Assembly (NCBI GenBank): GCA_949752735.1
Contig: OX457047.1
Coordinates: 14,965,674 to 15,029,673 of the forward strand
Source of the DNA: Lumbricus terrestris
Taxonomy: Eukaryota; Annelida; Clitellata; Crassiclitellata; Lumbricidae
Direction: 5' to 3'
Length of the DNA: 64,000 nt
The number at the start of each line of letters is the position of its first letter. The stretch's first letter is position 1. Below are positions 30,079 to 40,672 of this stretch, one piece after another. A program made the translations under genes and the position numbers. The notes beneath the pieces were generated by a model that worked only from the letters and a program-made list of their open reading frames with translations, made no database searches and was not told where the DNA came from.

Positions 30079-33000
30079 CTATGTAATTCCTCTACTCAAA
30101 TAATCAGACATAACATTATTGCTCCCCTTGATATAGCGTATCGTAAAGCAATAATTTTGAAGTGTTAGACTCCACCTCATGACTCTCGCATTCTTCATTC
30201 TTCCTTCCTTCATGTACTGTAGTCCGCAGTGGTCCGTCTCAATCACAAACTGCTTTCCACACAAGTACCTGTCAAACCGACTAATTCCCCACATTATCGC
30301 TAGACATTCTCTCTCCTCGACTGAATATCTCGTCTCTCTCTCCAATAGTTTCCTACTCGCATAAGCTATCGGGTGGTTTATCCCTTCATACTGCTGTATC
30401 AGGACACAACCTATTCCTCTTCCTGATGCATCCGTTTGAATCACGAATTCCTTCTCCAAGTTTGGTAACTTTAGTATTGGTGTCTTAGCAAGTGCTGCTT
30501 TCAGCTTACTAAAACTCTCATTTAATTCCTCGTTCCAATCAACACTATTAGCTGCTGTCTTCTTTGTCAAGTCACTTAATGGTGCCATCAGTTCAGCACA
30601 ATGCGGAATAAACTTTCTGTAATAGTTTATTGCTCCCAAAAAGCTTCTTATTTGTTTCTTCGTTTTCGGTTGTGGCATCTCCACAATCTTATCTATCGAT
30701 TCTCCTTTAGGACTAATGTCGTCGTTGTTTAACGTATGACCCAAGAAATCTATGCGTCCATAGCCTAATGAACATTTCTTTGGTTTCAAAGTCAGGTGAG
30801 CATCTCTCACTCTTTGAAAAAATTCTCGTAAAATCTTCATATGTTTAGTCCATCCTTCTGTATGAGCTAGTATGTCGTCAACATAACTCTCCAGATTCTC
30901 GGTTCCATGCAAAATCTTCCTTATCAGTCTATTATAGCTTGAAGCACTATTTACCAATCCAAATGGTAATACATTAAACTTATACAACCCACTTGCACAA
31001 ATGAAAGTTGTATAGTCTTTTGATTCTTCGCTCATTGGAATTTGCCAATACCCTTTGCAAAAATCAAACTTGCTATATATTTTGCTGCCACTCAGTTTAT
31101 TGAAGATATCCTCGTTTGACATCATCGGTTCTGGATCAAAAACTGTCACTTTATTCAATTGTTTATAGTTGCAGCAAAGTCTATTGCTTCCATCAGCCTT
31201 CTTGACAACAACAAGCGGTGCTGCGTATGCTGCTTCTGATCTTTCTATTATCCCATTCTCTAACATTATCTCAATTTCCTTATCAATTTCAGACTGTAGA
31301 TGATACGGTGTTGGATACGCTTTCATCCTAACAGGTTCATCACTCGTAAGATGAATCTCGTGTTTCACCATGTCAGTTCTTCCTGGTTTATCTGTGAATA
31401 TGTCTTGATATTCTCTCAGTAATTTCTCTAATTCACCTCTCTGTTCATCTTCTAATTGTGGATTAATATCAACATCCTTGTATGTCTCAGTTTGCTTACT
31501 GACATACAAGTTCAATATCTCCTCCTCTTCATCTTCACCTTCTCTACCATCATGTACAATAGCCGACACATATGCTATTGTCTCAGAACCTGCCAATTCT
31601 TCTTCACTCCTCTCGTAATATCTCTTTAGTATGTTGATGTGGTATGTTTTCAGTTTTCCACCATCAACCTCAACTTTATAATCGTAATCTCCGATTTTCC
31701 CTCTGACAACAAATGGTCCTTGCCATTTCACAAGCATCTTATTATTACAACTCGGCAGTAACAATAGGACTTTATCACCTATCTCCAGTTTTCTATATCG
31801 TGCCTTTTTATCGTAATACTTCTTGTTCTTCGCATTAGCTTTGTGAATTGCTTTCTGCGCCATGTTACACGTTTCCTCTATACGTTCTCGTAGATCTGTC
31901 ATATATGTGTACACATCCTTCACCTCGTCTTCCACTTTTTCGTTTGTCCACAGTTCCTTCAATATCTGTACTGGACCTCTACAAGATCTTCCGAAGATTA
32001 ATTCGAAAGGTGTGTATCCGTGGCTCTCGTGTACAGTATCTCGTAATGCAAAAAGTAGTGGTGCCAAGTACCTGTCCCACTCTTTTACTTGTTCACCTAT
32101 CAATTTTCTCAGTGTTGTCTTAATCGTTCCATTAAGACGTTCTACACAACCATTTCCCATCGCGTGGTATGGACTCGTCATCGTATGTTTGATTAATAAC
32201 ATTTTGTTTACTTCGGCCATTAGCTCTGACGTAAACTGGCTTCCTCTATCTGTATGAATTCTTTGTGGTACGCCCATCCGACAGTAAAAGTTAAACAAGG
32301 CTTCCGCCACTTCCTCGGTACTTATACCTTTCAATGGTATCGCTTCAGGATATCTGGTGCTTAAGTCGATAATCGTTAATACATAACGATATCCTCTCAT
32401 AGACATTGGCTCTATGGCTCCTATGATATCTACACAGACATGCTTGAACGGCACATCCAGCACTGGAAGATGTCCCATCGGTGCCTTGTAGTTCACTTTC
32501 TTATCTACAGCTTTCTGGCATACATCACAACTTAATATATATCGCCGAACTTCTTGATTTATTCCTGGCCAATAAAATTCATTCACAATTTTATCGTGAG
32601 TCTTCTTCATACCCAGATGAGCTGACAGTAGCGAGTTATGTGCTACAGCTAGAACTTTATTTCTCAACTGTTTCGGAACCATCAACTGCCACTTTGCTTC
32701 ATCTTTCAGTACTTCTTTCCATCTCCGGTACAACAATCCATCTTTCTTTATGTACAGCACTTTTTCTGTACTCTTCTCATCGCCATTCCATTCAGATGCT
32801 TTATCCCAGCAACTCTTCAATGTCTCATCCGTCTTCTGTAATTCCTTTATTTCTTTTGTGGTTATATTTAGGTCGAGCATTTCGGTGACCTTGAGCGGTT
32901 TATATTTCACCACTTTCTTCGACTCAGCTCTCGTTTCTATTGCTGCTGTTGTCTGATGTGCGTCACTGCTCATGACGTCATCACTTACAACTTTCTCTAT

Positions 33001-34947
33001 TACGTCATCATACTCCGTGTTCATTTCATCACCCTCGAATCTTACTATCTTCTTGGCATCTTGCCAACGTGAATTAGCATTCACAACTCTCTTGAGTATA
33101 CCTTTATACCCAACTTTTTCTTGTTTCTCACTCACAATCGTCTCATCCTCTTTCTCTCCTTTGTCACAATTAATCGCATTTTCATCCGTGTTCTCATTCG
33201 TTACTGTATATTTTAACCCTCTCACGCGTCCAATAATTATCGGCTTTACTGGTTCGTCCATAACCATTGCCTCAACTTCACCAGTAAAATACTCGCTCTC
33301 AATGTTTACATGGGCTGTAGGAAAACACCTTAAGCTCCCATCAACTAGGATGCAGTGCGTTTCCTTCCCAGTCAAATCACTATCTCTGATCAGCGATCTC
33401 CTCACAATACACGTACTCGCTCCAGAATCGTAAAGACAATTGGCGTCTACTCCATTGACCTTCGCTTGACATTCGTCTATACTTTCAATGTCAATGCAAC
33501 CATCTTTCCTTTCCGTAACAACCGTACTTGCTGCCATGTGTTTCGGTACTTCTTCTTTACCTTTCCTATCCTGGCGTTCTACTGTTCTGTCAACTTCATT
33601 TGATTTCGTGCTTTCATTCGTCTGTACAGCCCTGTACGCCCTATTCTCGTAAATTTGTACGGCTGCAGCTGTGTGTTTAACAAACCCTTTGGCTTTATGC
33701 ACACAATCAAATGCTTTATGACCTACCTTTCCGCACGCAAAACAAGTTATCTTGTGTTCTGCTGCCTGCTCTCTATCTCTACTAAATCCTCTATTCACAT
33801 TTCCACTGTGATTTGTCTCTTTGTTCTGTCGCGTTTCAACTCTTCCTCTGTTTACATTTCCTTGGAATTTCTCTCTCGATTTCTCTTCAAATGACTTTCC
33901 ATTACCTCTGTCATTATTGAATCTCCCTTGAGGTTTCACAGAATTCTCGGCATATTTGTACCCATGAGCTTCGATGTAAGATTCTGCACACGTCAATGTG
34001 TCCTGTAAGCTCATTTTTCCTTTCTCTTTAATGAACATCCTCAACTCATTACTACAAGTGAGGAAAAATTGATCCTTTAGCAGTAGATCCTCGATTCCTT
34101 CGTAGGTCTGCTTAAATCCTGCTTGAAGCAACCATTGCTGCAAGTATCGCTGCAATCTGTAAATGAAATTTGAAGGAGTCTCTCCTTGTTCCATCTTGCT
34201 AGTCTTAAACTTGTTACGATACCCTCCTTCTGTTAATTGGAATCTTTTCAGCAGATGTCTCTTTAAACAATCGTAGTCTTGTGTTTCTTCAGCCGACAAA
34301 CGCTGGTATACTTCTAATGCTTTTGACTCCAGATGTCGCGCTAGCATCAGTGACCATGCATCTCTTGGTATCTCGTATGTCGTACACGTACGCTCAAATC
34401 TAAGAAGATACGCATCGAGACAGTCTTTTGCCTCGTTAAATATTGGGAATTTAATATTCTTCATTCCCTTATGACTTTGGTTTCCTTGGTGGTTGTCACC
34501 CATCGTCATATAAGAATCTCCATCATCCCTGTTTCGTCCATCTCTCGATTCTATCTCTCTCAATCTCACTTGAATCTCGAGCCTCTTATTCTCTAACTCT
34601 CTGTCTCTCGCCTGTCTCACTTCATCGGCTTCTCGTGTAAGCCTTGCCTCAGTTGCTTCTCTTTCCAGTCTGACGTCATTTGCTTCTCGCGTAAGCCTTG
34701 CCTCGTTCATCTCTGCTTCGCGTATCAGTCTCGCGTCAGCCATCCTCGCCATTTCTATTTCTTTTTCTCTAACTGCTTTTGCTTCTGCAGCTGCACGTAG
34801 CTCACTTTCCTTTTTCTCTTCTCGTTCATCCGCCCTCTGTTGTCTAAATTCGCTTTGTCTGTCTCTGACGAATGCTTTCAGCTCTTCACCATCCAATGAG
34901 AGTGAACGTCCCATATCAATCCAATGTTGCCAGTCTGTGATTGACAT
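30079..34947 (-). CDS. Gag-Pol polyprotein, Gmr1-like domain order
   Basis: 1622 codons. Residues ~35-145: highly charged coiled coil with repeated ARLTREA-like units. ~165-330: capsid with a SCAN-like helical pattern (AYLLRFERTCTTYEI ... LLKRFQLTEGGYRNKF). CCHC zinc knuckle at 402-415 (CFACGKVGHKAFDC). Aspartic protease DSGAST at 507. Integrase: HHCC zinc finger near 775-815 (AHLGMKKTHDK ... CDVCQK), catalytic D840, D900 and E936 (35 residues between the last two), and a GPY/F-type module (LVKWQGPFVV). Reverse transcriptase ~1150-1400 with YVDD at 1355-1358. RNase H (FVIQTDASGRGIGCVL ... HPIAYASRKL) to the C-terminus (SDYLSRGIT). No stop or frameshift interrupts it, and Gag and Pol share one frame, so no frameshift signal is needed for Pol. 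The leader of ~320 nt from PBS to ATG has no other ORF. Confidence 0.96.
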   Translation of the reverse strand: MSITDWQHWIDMGRSLSLDGEELKAFVRDRQSEFRQQRADEREEKKESELRAAAEAKAVREKEIEMARMADARLIREAEMNEARLTREANDVRLEREATEARLTREADEVRQARDRELENKRLEIQVRLREIESRDGRNRDDGDSYMTMGDNHQGNQSHKGMKNIKFPIFNEAKDCLDAYLLRFERTCTTYEIPRDAWSLMLARHLESKALEVYQRLSAEETQDYDCLKRHLLKRFQLTEGGYRNKFKTSKMEQGETPSNFIYRLQRYLQQWLLQAGFKQTYEGIEDLLLKDQFFLTCSNELRMFIKEKGKMSLQDTLTCAESYIEAHGYKYAENSVKPQGRFNNDRGNGKSFEEKSREKFQGNVNRGRVETRQNKETNHSGNVNRGFSRDREQAAEHKITCFACGKVGHKAFDCVHKAKGFVKHTAAAVQIYENRAYRAVQTNESTKSNEVDRTVERQDRKGKEEVPKHMAASTVVTERKDGCIDIESIDECQAKVNGVDANCLYDSGASTCIVRRSLIRDSDLTGKETHCILVDGSLRCFPTAHVNIESEYFTGEVEAMVMDEPVKPIIIGRVRGLKYTVTNENTDENAINCDKGEKEDETIVSEKQEKVGYKGILKRVVNANSRWQDAKKIVRFEGDEMNTEYDDVIEKVVSDDVMSSDAHQTTAAIETRAESKKVVKYKPLKVTEMLDLNITTKEIKELQKTDETLKSCWDKASEWNGDEKSTEKVLYIKKDGLLYRRWKEVLKDEAKWQLMVPKQLRNKVLAVAHNSLLSAHLGMKKTHDKIVNEFYWPGINQEVRRYILSCDVCQKAVDKKVNYKAPMGHLPVLDVPFKHVCVDIIGAIEPMSMRGYRYVLTIIDLSTRYPEAIPLKGISTEEVAEALFNFYCRMGVPQRIHTDRGSQFTSELMAEVNKMLLIKHTMTSPYHAMGNGCVERLNGTIKTTLRKLIGEQVKEWDRYLAPLLFALRDTVHESHGYTPFELIFGRSCRGPVQILKELWTNEKVEDEVKDVYTYMTDLRERIEETCNMAQKAIHKANAKNKKYYDKKARYRKLEIGDKVLLLLPSCNNKMLVKWQGPFVVRGKIGDYDYKVEVDGGKLKTYHINILKRYYERSEEELAGSETIAYVSAIVHDGREGEDEEEEILNLYVSKQTETYKDVDINPQLEDEQRGELEKLLREYQDIFTDKPGRTDMVKHEIHLTSDEPVRMKAYPTPYHLQSEIDKEIEIMLENGIIERSEAAYAAPLVVVKKADGSNRLCCNYKQLNKVTVFDPEPMMSNEDIFNKLSGSKIYSKFDFCKGYWQIPMSEESKDYTTFICASGLYKFNVLPFGLVNSASSYNRLIRKILHGTENLESYVDDILAHTEGWTKHMKILREFFQRVRDAHLTLKPKKCSLGYGRIDFLGHTLNNDDISPKGESIDKIVEMPQPKTKKQIRSFLGAINYYRKFIPHCAELMAPLSDLTKKTAANSVDWNEELNESFSKLKAALAKTPILKLPNLEKEFVIQTDASGRGIGCVLIQQYEGINHPIAYASRKLLERETRYSVEERECLAIMWGISRFDRYLCGKQFVIETDHCGLQYMKEGRMKNARVMRWSLTLQNYCFTIRYIKGSNNVMSDYLSRGIT

Positions 34948-35269
34948 TCTTACTTACTCACTTTTGGTCAAGTAGTAATAAATTTAACGCTCAACTATGC
35001 GCTATACAATTTCACACTCGCTTATAATAATTATTAAAATTATTAAGCGTCACACTAATGCTCCCTCTTAACGTAATACAATCTCTGGTGTATGTTACGC
35101 AATAAGGATTATCGCACCGACTCTAATGATGTATTAATTAAGCATTAATGTCAGCGTTGCGCTGATGTCCTTTAACATTCAAATAACTTTGCATTTTAAT
35201 CAGTTTTGTCTCTTCAAGATAAATGTCAGTAAAGTTCAATTTAATTAACAATAATATTGTCAATTATAT

Positions 35270-35287
35270 ATCCCGGACGAGCCCCCA
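35270..35287 (-). other. Primer-binding site, tRNA-Pro type
   Basis: On the minus strand TGGGGGCTCGTCCGGGAT lies two bases inside the 5' LTR. This 18-mer is the one known as the tRNA-Pro primer site of murine leukaemia-type retroviruses. Confidence 0.9.
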
Positions 35288-35289
35288 TT

Positions 35290-36351
35290 TGTAGCCTCCT
35301 ATTATTAGCATATGCTCATTTTAGCAGGTATCAAACATGTACTGCATTTAAATAGCCAGTTCAAAGAGAAACCAATTCTTTTAAATGTAAAATATATTGA
35401 TTATTATTAAAGAAACAATACAATTATGCAGTGTCTCCTATTTACCTATTGGTGTTGATTGATTACTAGATTTATTATGTTTCTTAGCTTCACTTGAGTG
35501 TAGAATTCTTTCTAGTTCATCGTCCGCCAATTCTGTAAATCATCGTAGTTCCGATCTTTGTATTTCGACAACCAAGTGTCTCGAATATGCAGTGGAATAA
35601 TATATACCGAAGATATTTCGTAGTCCAGGCCGAACAACGAAATTCCAAGGAGTATATTTTGTATTCACAAATGCCAGTATTCTTACTCGAATGGATGAAG
35701 TGTGTCACAATTCCAACGTGCACATCAACGTCCAGATCAACCGTGTGATCATAAATGTTTGAATCAACCGTGTGATTATCTCCAACGACTCTCTCCAATG
35801 TTCGTAGAATTCAAAATCCTCGAGCAAACTCTTCACCCACGAATGACGATAGTTCTCCAAGCTCCAGAATTTACCTCGATCGCAAAAACTGTCTCGAAAA
35901 CTTAACGTCCGTTGGCCACCCTTCTTCTCAACGTCGAAGGTGCCACATACCAATCATTCTGCCGCTAATTTCACTTAAGAGTTCATTTGCCGCAACAAAA
36001 TGACCCTTCGCCATTAGCTCCAACTGCAGAAATCGATCTTTCAACCGTTTCTGTCGATGACGTGTGTTTAATCAGTTAGACTGCGTTTTAATTGGCTTAC
36101 GCGTCGTTACGTTGTTTTTGTTGCTATAGTCTCCAATAGCGACCAACGCCTATCAGTCTCGCTGCACTTCTTTAGCGCTTCTGTAGTTTCGTTTGCTGAT
36201 CGTATTACTAAATATTAATTCTTCTAACAACGCCAATTAATTAACTAATTAAATCAACGCCACTACATTGTCTGACTTAACTTCTACCTACAATTAACAC
36301 TTAATACTAGACAAGTTAGATTGATAGATAATAGCGATTTAATACGCTACA
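35290..36351 (-). repeat. 5' LTR of the Gmr1-like element
   Basis: 1062 bp, TGTAGC...GCTACA. The element reads leftward, so this right-hand LTR is the promoter copy. In sense orientation, a TATATATT box and an AATAAA lie in its last third, at positions equivalent to ~29165 and ~29037 of the other LTR. Confidence 0.95.
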
Positions 36352-36663
36352 ATGTGACTGGACGGTCATGTATGACGACGCCCAGAGGCAAACTTGCGTA
36401 ACCTAGAAAGATAAGGGGAATCCACTGCATTCAATCCAGGTACTTCTTTTTACACTGCCTACAACGCAATACCATTGCGTAGGGCATATTAATTTATCAC
36501 CGACGAGTGACAGGTTGTAGGCAATAAAATGATGACTCGTAAAAATAATTTTCAAACTCTTTCGGGTGTGACTTGCATTCCACTCTTTGTTGACCTAAAA
36601 TAATGAAACCTATCGATGGCCTAGAGCAGAAGCTTCGCCGCTGCTCCTATAGGCTATTCTGGC

Positions 36664-36882
36664 CAGTGGCGGCGCTATAAGGGGTAGGGGGGAAAGGCAA
36701 CCCGAGGACTAAGCCTCCTAAAAAGGCCATCCGGGGTTTTTTCACTTGCAAAACTGAAATATTTCCACGATTTTCGACCGGATGACTAAAAAAACGTCGT
36801 CAGAAAATTTGACTAATGAGAATGGAAAATTTCCTACGCGAGGATTCAGTCCCCCAAAACTGAAATCCTGGCGATTCCGCTG
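36664..36882. mobile_element. hAT-like MITE, 219 bp
   Basis: Starts CAGTGGCGGCGCTA and ends TCCTGGCGATTCCGCTG. Perfect 8-bp target duplication ATTCTGGC at 36656-36663 and 36883-36890. The interior contains CCGGATGACTAAAAAA, resembling the satellite unit at 50086-51545. Confidence 0.85.
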
Positions 36883-37019
36883 ATTCTGGCAGTGCCAGTC
36901 TCAAGCGTGAAAGAAGAGGGAGGACGACGTTAATAGAGATCACTGTTATCGTAAGCCTACTGCCGTTGAACTGCAGCAACTGGCCTAATACTGCTGCTGC
37001 TACTGCTGCTGCTGCTGCT

Positions 37020-37162
37020 CAGTGGCGGCGCTAGGGGGGGCTAGGGAGGCTTAGCCCACCCCTAAAAAAGGCCATCCAATTTTTTCCCCATGTAAAAATT
37101 ATTTTTTTTGACGATTTACCCCCTTTAGCCCCCCCAAAACTGAAATCCTGGCGCCGCCACTG
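37020..37162. mobile_element. hAT-like MITE, 143 bp
   Basis: Ends CAGTGGCGGCGCTAGG and CCTGGCGCCGCCACTG (15 of 16 complementary). Flanked by CTGCTGCT on both sides, although the target is itself a CTG repeat. Confidence 0.85.
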
Positions 37163-38496
37163 CTGCTGCTATGTCTCCTCCCTTTGGTCTCTCTCATCAC
37201 TGGATTTACGTCCTCTGTCTGGGCCTTTTGGGGTGGGATGATAGCTGAATGACAGCACAGTAAAACGCTGCAAGGAAAACAGATGGAAACCGGTTCAGAC
37301 CCCTCGCAGGCTCGCCCAGCATAAGGTCGACCGAAGATAGGGCAGCAGTAATTAAGATGAGTAGCAGTTTCACTGCGAAGGTGACCTTGGATTCGGCGGA
37401 AAGATCTGGCCATCCTACCATCGATGAATGACAATGTCACCCGAGGGTTCATGCTCTGACACCGGTGATCAGCACCGAGACAGACGTACGCTCAAGCGCT
37501 TGTGAATGCCTTAGTCCCCTGCTTTCAGTTTGGAAGTAGGCCTACCCAGCGCTTAAAGTATAAAAAAGAAGTGCCTGGACGCTAGGCCTACTTAACTTTC
37601 CAGTATGTGCTGGCGAAATAAATGGCAGGACGGCGTTCAGATTTGAAAATAAGTGCATGGACGCCGTCCATGACAGTCTGGACACACTTGAAACCCTGGG
37701 CCTACCGCTTAAGAAATTTGTGTTTACGGTTACGCTTACGACACACTAGATGGCAAGAAATGCCCTTCACCGATCTGCTGGACAATGTTCAAAGTACACC
37801 GCGACGAATAGGTCGATCGTTGCCATCAACAAGCTGTAAATAGCTTTAGGATGCAATGAATAGGTCTAGTAAACACGCTAGGTGGCGTTCAGTCACTCTG
37901 CGCGGCTGCTGGCATATAGAAAGTAGGTCAGTGAATATGGCACGCAGCTACAGCCCCTGGGTACAGCCACGGTGTTGGCCACACAGTAGAAGGCGGAGCG
38001 TACCCTAAGCCACCAGCCCTGCTGGGGCAGGGTGCCGTAAACATCGACCTACTATATGTATAGGATAGTCAACACACGTGACGAAGAACTGGTTGTGACT
38101 TGTGACGTTCTTAGATGGTGAGCTTTGACCGGAGGACGGCGAGGTAAATTCGTCAATGGTGTTACTCGGCGACCTTTTGACATCGGCTTATTCTTGCACA
38201 GGTGAAGCATATGAAGTGTTTAATTTCAGTGATTCAGTTCAGTTTACACGGTCGGCTCTTCGACGGTGTTTGTTTTCGCTAACTAGTAGCCGAGAGGTTA
38301 TTGTTTATGGCATCCTTAAAGGCCAACGGAGGAACTAACACTAGTTCTGGTGGTGGTCGTCCTTCGCTAGGCCGTTCAGTCACTGATATATTATAGCAAG
38401 GGCAACCACTGCGAACATAGATTCTATGACAGTACTTAGTAGAGATCAGGGGTGGGTGGGTAATTTTAATTTTGTGTTTGGTGAAAAATTATATTT

Positions 38497-38528
38497 TAGT
38501 CAGACAGACAGACAGCTTGGTGTAGATG

Positions 38529-38566
<38 letters not shown>

Positions 38567-38610
38567 GCTTGGTGTAGACGGACAAACAGATACAGATAGA
38601 CAGAGCTTGG
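38497..38610. repeat. (GACA)n minisatellite
   Basis: GACAGACA runs separated by repeated AGCTTGGTGTAGA(T/C)GGA blocks. Confidence 0.9.
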
Positions 38611-38694
38611 TAGTAATCTGTTTTTAAGTCTATTGGTTCAGTTCAATAGGTCATCCATATTCTTCTTAAAGTGGTTCTGGCCAGTTATGTAGGT

Positions 38695-38981
38695 CAAGGC
38701 CGTATTTAGGGGTGTATTGGGTGTCTGAACACCACCGAAATGATTTAATGTGACAATTAAATAAGACTGGATACATTTACTAGCACTCGATGTAAAAATT
38801 ATGGAGGGGGTTTAGTTTAAAGCTCTTATTTTCATTGTGAAATTTCACATCAATTCGATGGTCTAATCATGATGATGATGTAGAAGCTGCTTTAGTCAGT
38901 TGATTCGGTTGCTTGTCGGTTTGCTCAAGATCGAGTAAACACCCACCCACCCCAAATAAAATCCTGGTTCTTGCGCCCTTG
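38695..38981. mobile_element. hAT-like MITE, 287 bp
   Basis: Ends CAAGGCCG and CGCCCTTG with a perfect 8-bp target duplication ATGTAGGT at 38687-38694 and 38982-38989. Subterminal GGGTGT.TGAACACC and AAACACCCACCC resemble those of the MITE at 21639. Confidence 0.85.
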
Positions 38982-39147
38982 ATGTAGGTAGGTATTTTTA
39001 CAGCTGACCATTGGATGGCAACTGCCACTTCCCCCAGTGGAAGTGGTGAATTTTAATGAAGAACAGCAATTTCGTCATTGAAGAGAAATTGAATATAAAA
39101 TTTTATGCCGCCAAACTCTCAAAAAAGCTTTTCTACATGGTTTAACT

Positions 39148-39478
39148 CAGTGGTTCCCAACCTTTTTGCCTGTAGAGCCACTTTTTCTAAGTTGGAGGAC
39201 ACGAGGGCCACATTTTATTGAGCCTTTAGGGGGCCACAGGCTAAAATTTAGTTAACTAAAAGCATATAAAATTGTTATAAATTGAATCAAAATAGAATGT
39301 TTGATGTTATTTATTTACATCAAAATAAAATAATTCGTAAAAGAAAATAAATATGTGTTCTATTCTGTCCAAATTGTCAATTTTTTCATATATTTTTGTT
39401 AATTCTTTGAGAGATGGGGCCATTTTTTAGACCTGACGGGTCACTTTTGGCCCGCAGGCCACGGGTTGGGAACCACTG
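39148..39478. mobile_element. hAT MITE with CAGTGGTTCCCAACC ends
   Basis: 331 bp. 15-bp perfect terminal inverted repeat. Flanks GTTTAACT (39140-39147) and GTTTAGCT (39479-39486) match at 7 of 8. This end sequence is typical of hAT elements across animals. Confidence 0.9.
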
Positions 39479-40417
39479 GTTTAGCTCAATAAGTTCATCA
39501 AATTCTTCACCTTGCATATGCTTATTCACTGGTCGATGAAACTGAGCACTGTGAAATGTTAGATTCGTTGTTGGTCATGATGAAAAAGGCTGCCATAAAC
39601 TCCATGGAACTTTTAGCGCAGTTGCTCCTTTAGTTCTTTCACTTTAATAAACTGACCATGGTTTGTTAGTTTTTGCCACTTTGTTTTTGAGAAAGAGGAT
39701 CAAGAGAGGAGTGCGGATGGATGGATGGACAGACAGAGTTTGGTTTCAGTGTTAGTTTTTATATACATTTTTATATTGGTATTGAGTTGTATAAGCTGAT
39801 AACTAATGAAACTTTTCTGTTGTGTATATTGTGATTTAGAAGTACCATAACCAGTGTTGATTATACTGTATCAAAATTATATGCTAAAGGTTAAAATTGT
39901 GCTAACTGGTATGTGTTCAACTGTGATCAGTTCTTAAAGTTATTTTATATAAATATTAAAACTACAGCACAATAGGGATATCTAGTATTGGCTCAATATT
40001 TTCGATCTTGGTTTACTCATCATCCAGGAAATTTTTGCGTTAAAAACAGAAGTTGTTCAATTTGCTAAGGACTGAGTGATGAGTGTCTGTTCTAGAACAC
40101 TAGTCCACACTTGTAAAGCACTGTTTTGCTAGCTATAGATGTGGCTGGGTATTCCCAAACACAACCTATCATCTGGGCTTTAACATTTAGTGGCTTTGGT
40201 TTTATGAACATCATGATATTGCCTTGGCATCATTTGAGCGTGCTATCGTACTCATTATTAATTGAGAGGAAAAGAATCGTGGATCTCAAACAATCTGATG
40301 ACTCGTGAAGTTGGCCTAACTTATTTAAAGAAGTTTTTCTATATTGATTTGGTATCGGTTAAGCTTACCCATTTCTGATTGAGGGCAAGAGATTCTCAGA
40401 TTTCATATATACAGCTT

Positions 40418-40672
40418 CAGTGGTGGCACCAGGATTTCAGTTTTGGGGGGCTGAAAAAGTTCATTTCAGCCACAAAAATTTCTGACGACCTTTTTTTTTA
40501 GTCATTTGGTCAAAATCTTGGAAAATGGTCCTTTTCCAGCCGACAAACTTTCTGACATATGTTTGCATTTCAGTTTTTAGGGGGCTAATCGTGCAAATAT
40601 TTAATTTTTATATTGTGAAAAAAATTGATAGACTTTTGGGGGGACTTACCCCCCCCCCTGTCGCCGCCACTG
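40418..40672. mobile_element. hAT-like MITE, 255 bp
   Basis: Ends CAGTGGTGGCACCAGG and CCTGTCGCCGCCACTG. Perfect 8-bp target duplication TACAGCTT at 40410-40417 and 40673-40680. Confidence 0.9.

Larger units (their letters stand above)
28854..36351 (-). mobile_element. Gmr1-like Ty3/gypsy retrotransposon, apparently intact
   Basis: 7498 bp flanked by the perfect 5-bp target duplication ATGTG (28849-28853 and 36352-36356). LTRs of 1062 bp differ at two positions (29017/35453 and 29844/36280), so insertion is recent. One uninterrupted 1622-codon Gag-Pol ORF has the order Gag, protease, integrase, RT, RNase H. Integrase upstream of RT is the hallmark of the Gmr1 group described from deuterostomes. 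The PBS, polypurine tract and all catalytic motifs are present, so the copy may be autonomous. Confidence 0.96.

Noticed and set aside
31848..33894. Plus-strand ORFs of 79-153 codons
   Set aside because: Shadows of the minus-strand Gag-Pol ORF.
35517..35953. ORFs of 82-93 codons present in both LTRs of the Gmr1-like element
   Set aside because: Repeated only because the LTRs are duplicated; no recognisable protein features.
37900..38160. GC-richer segment suspected to be a structured RNA or promoter
   Set aside because: No tRNA, snRNA or rRNA signature could be recognised.
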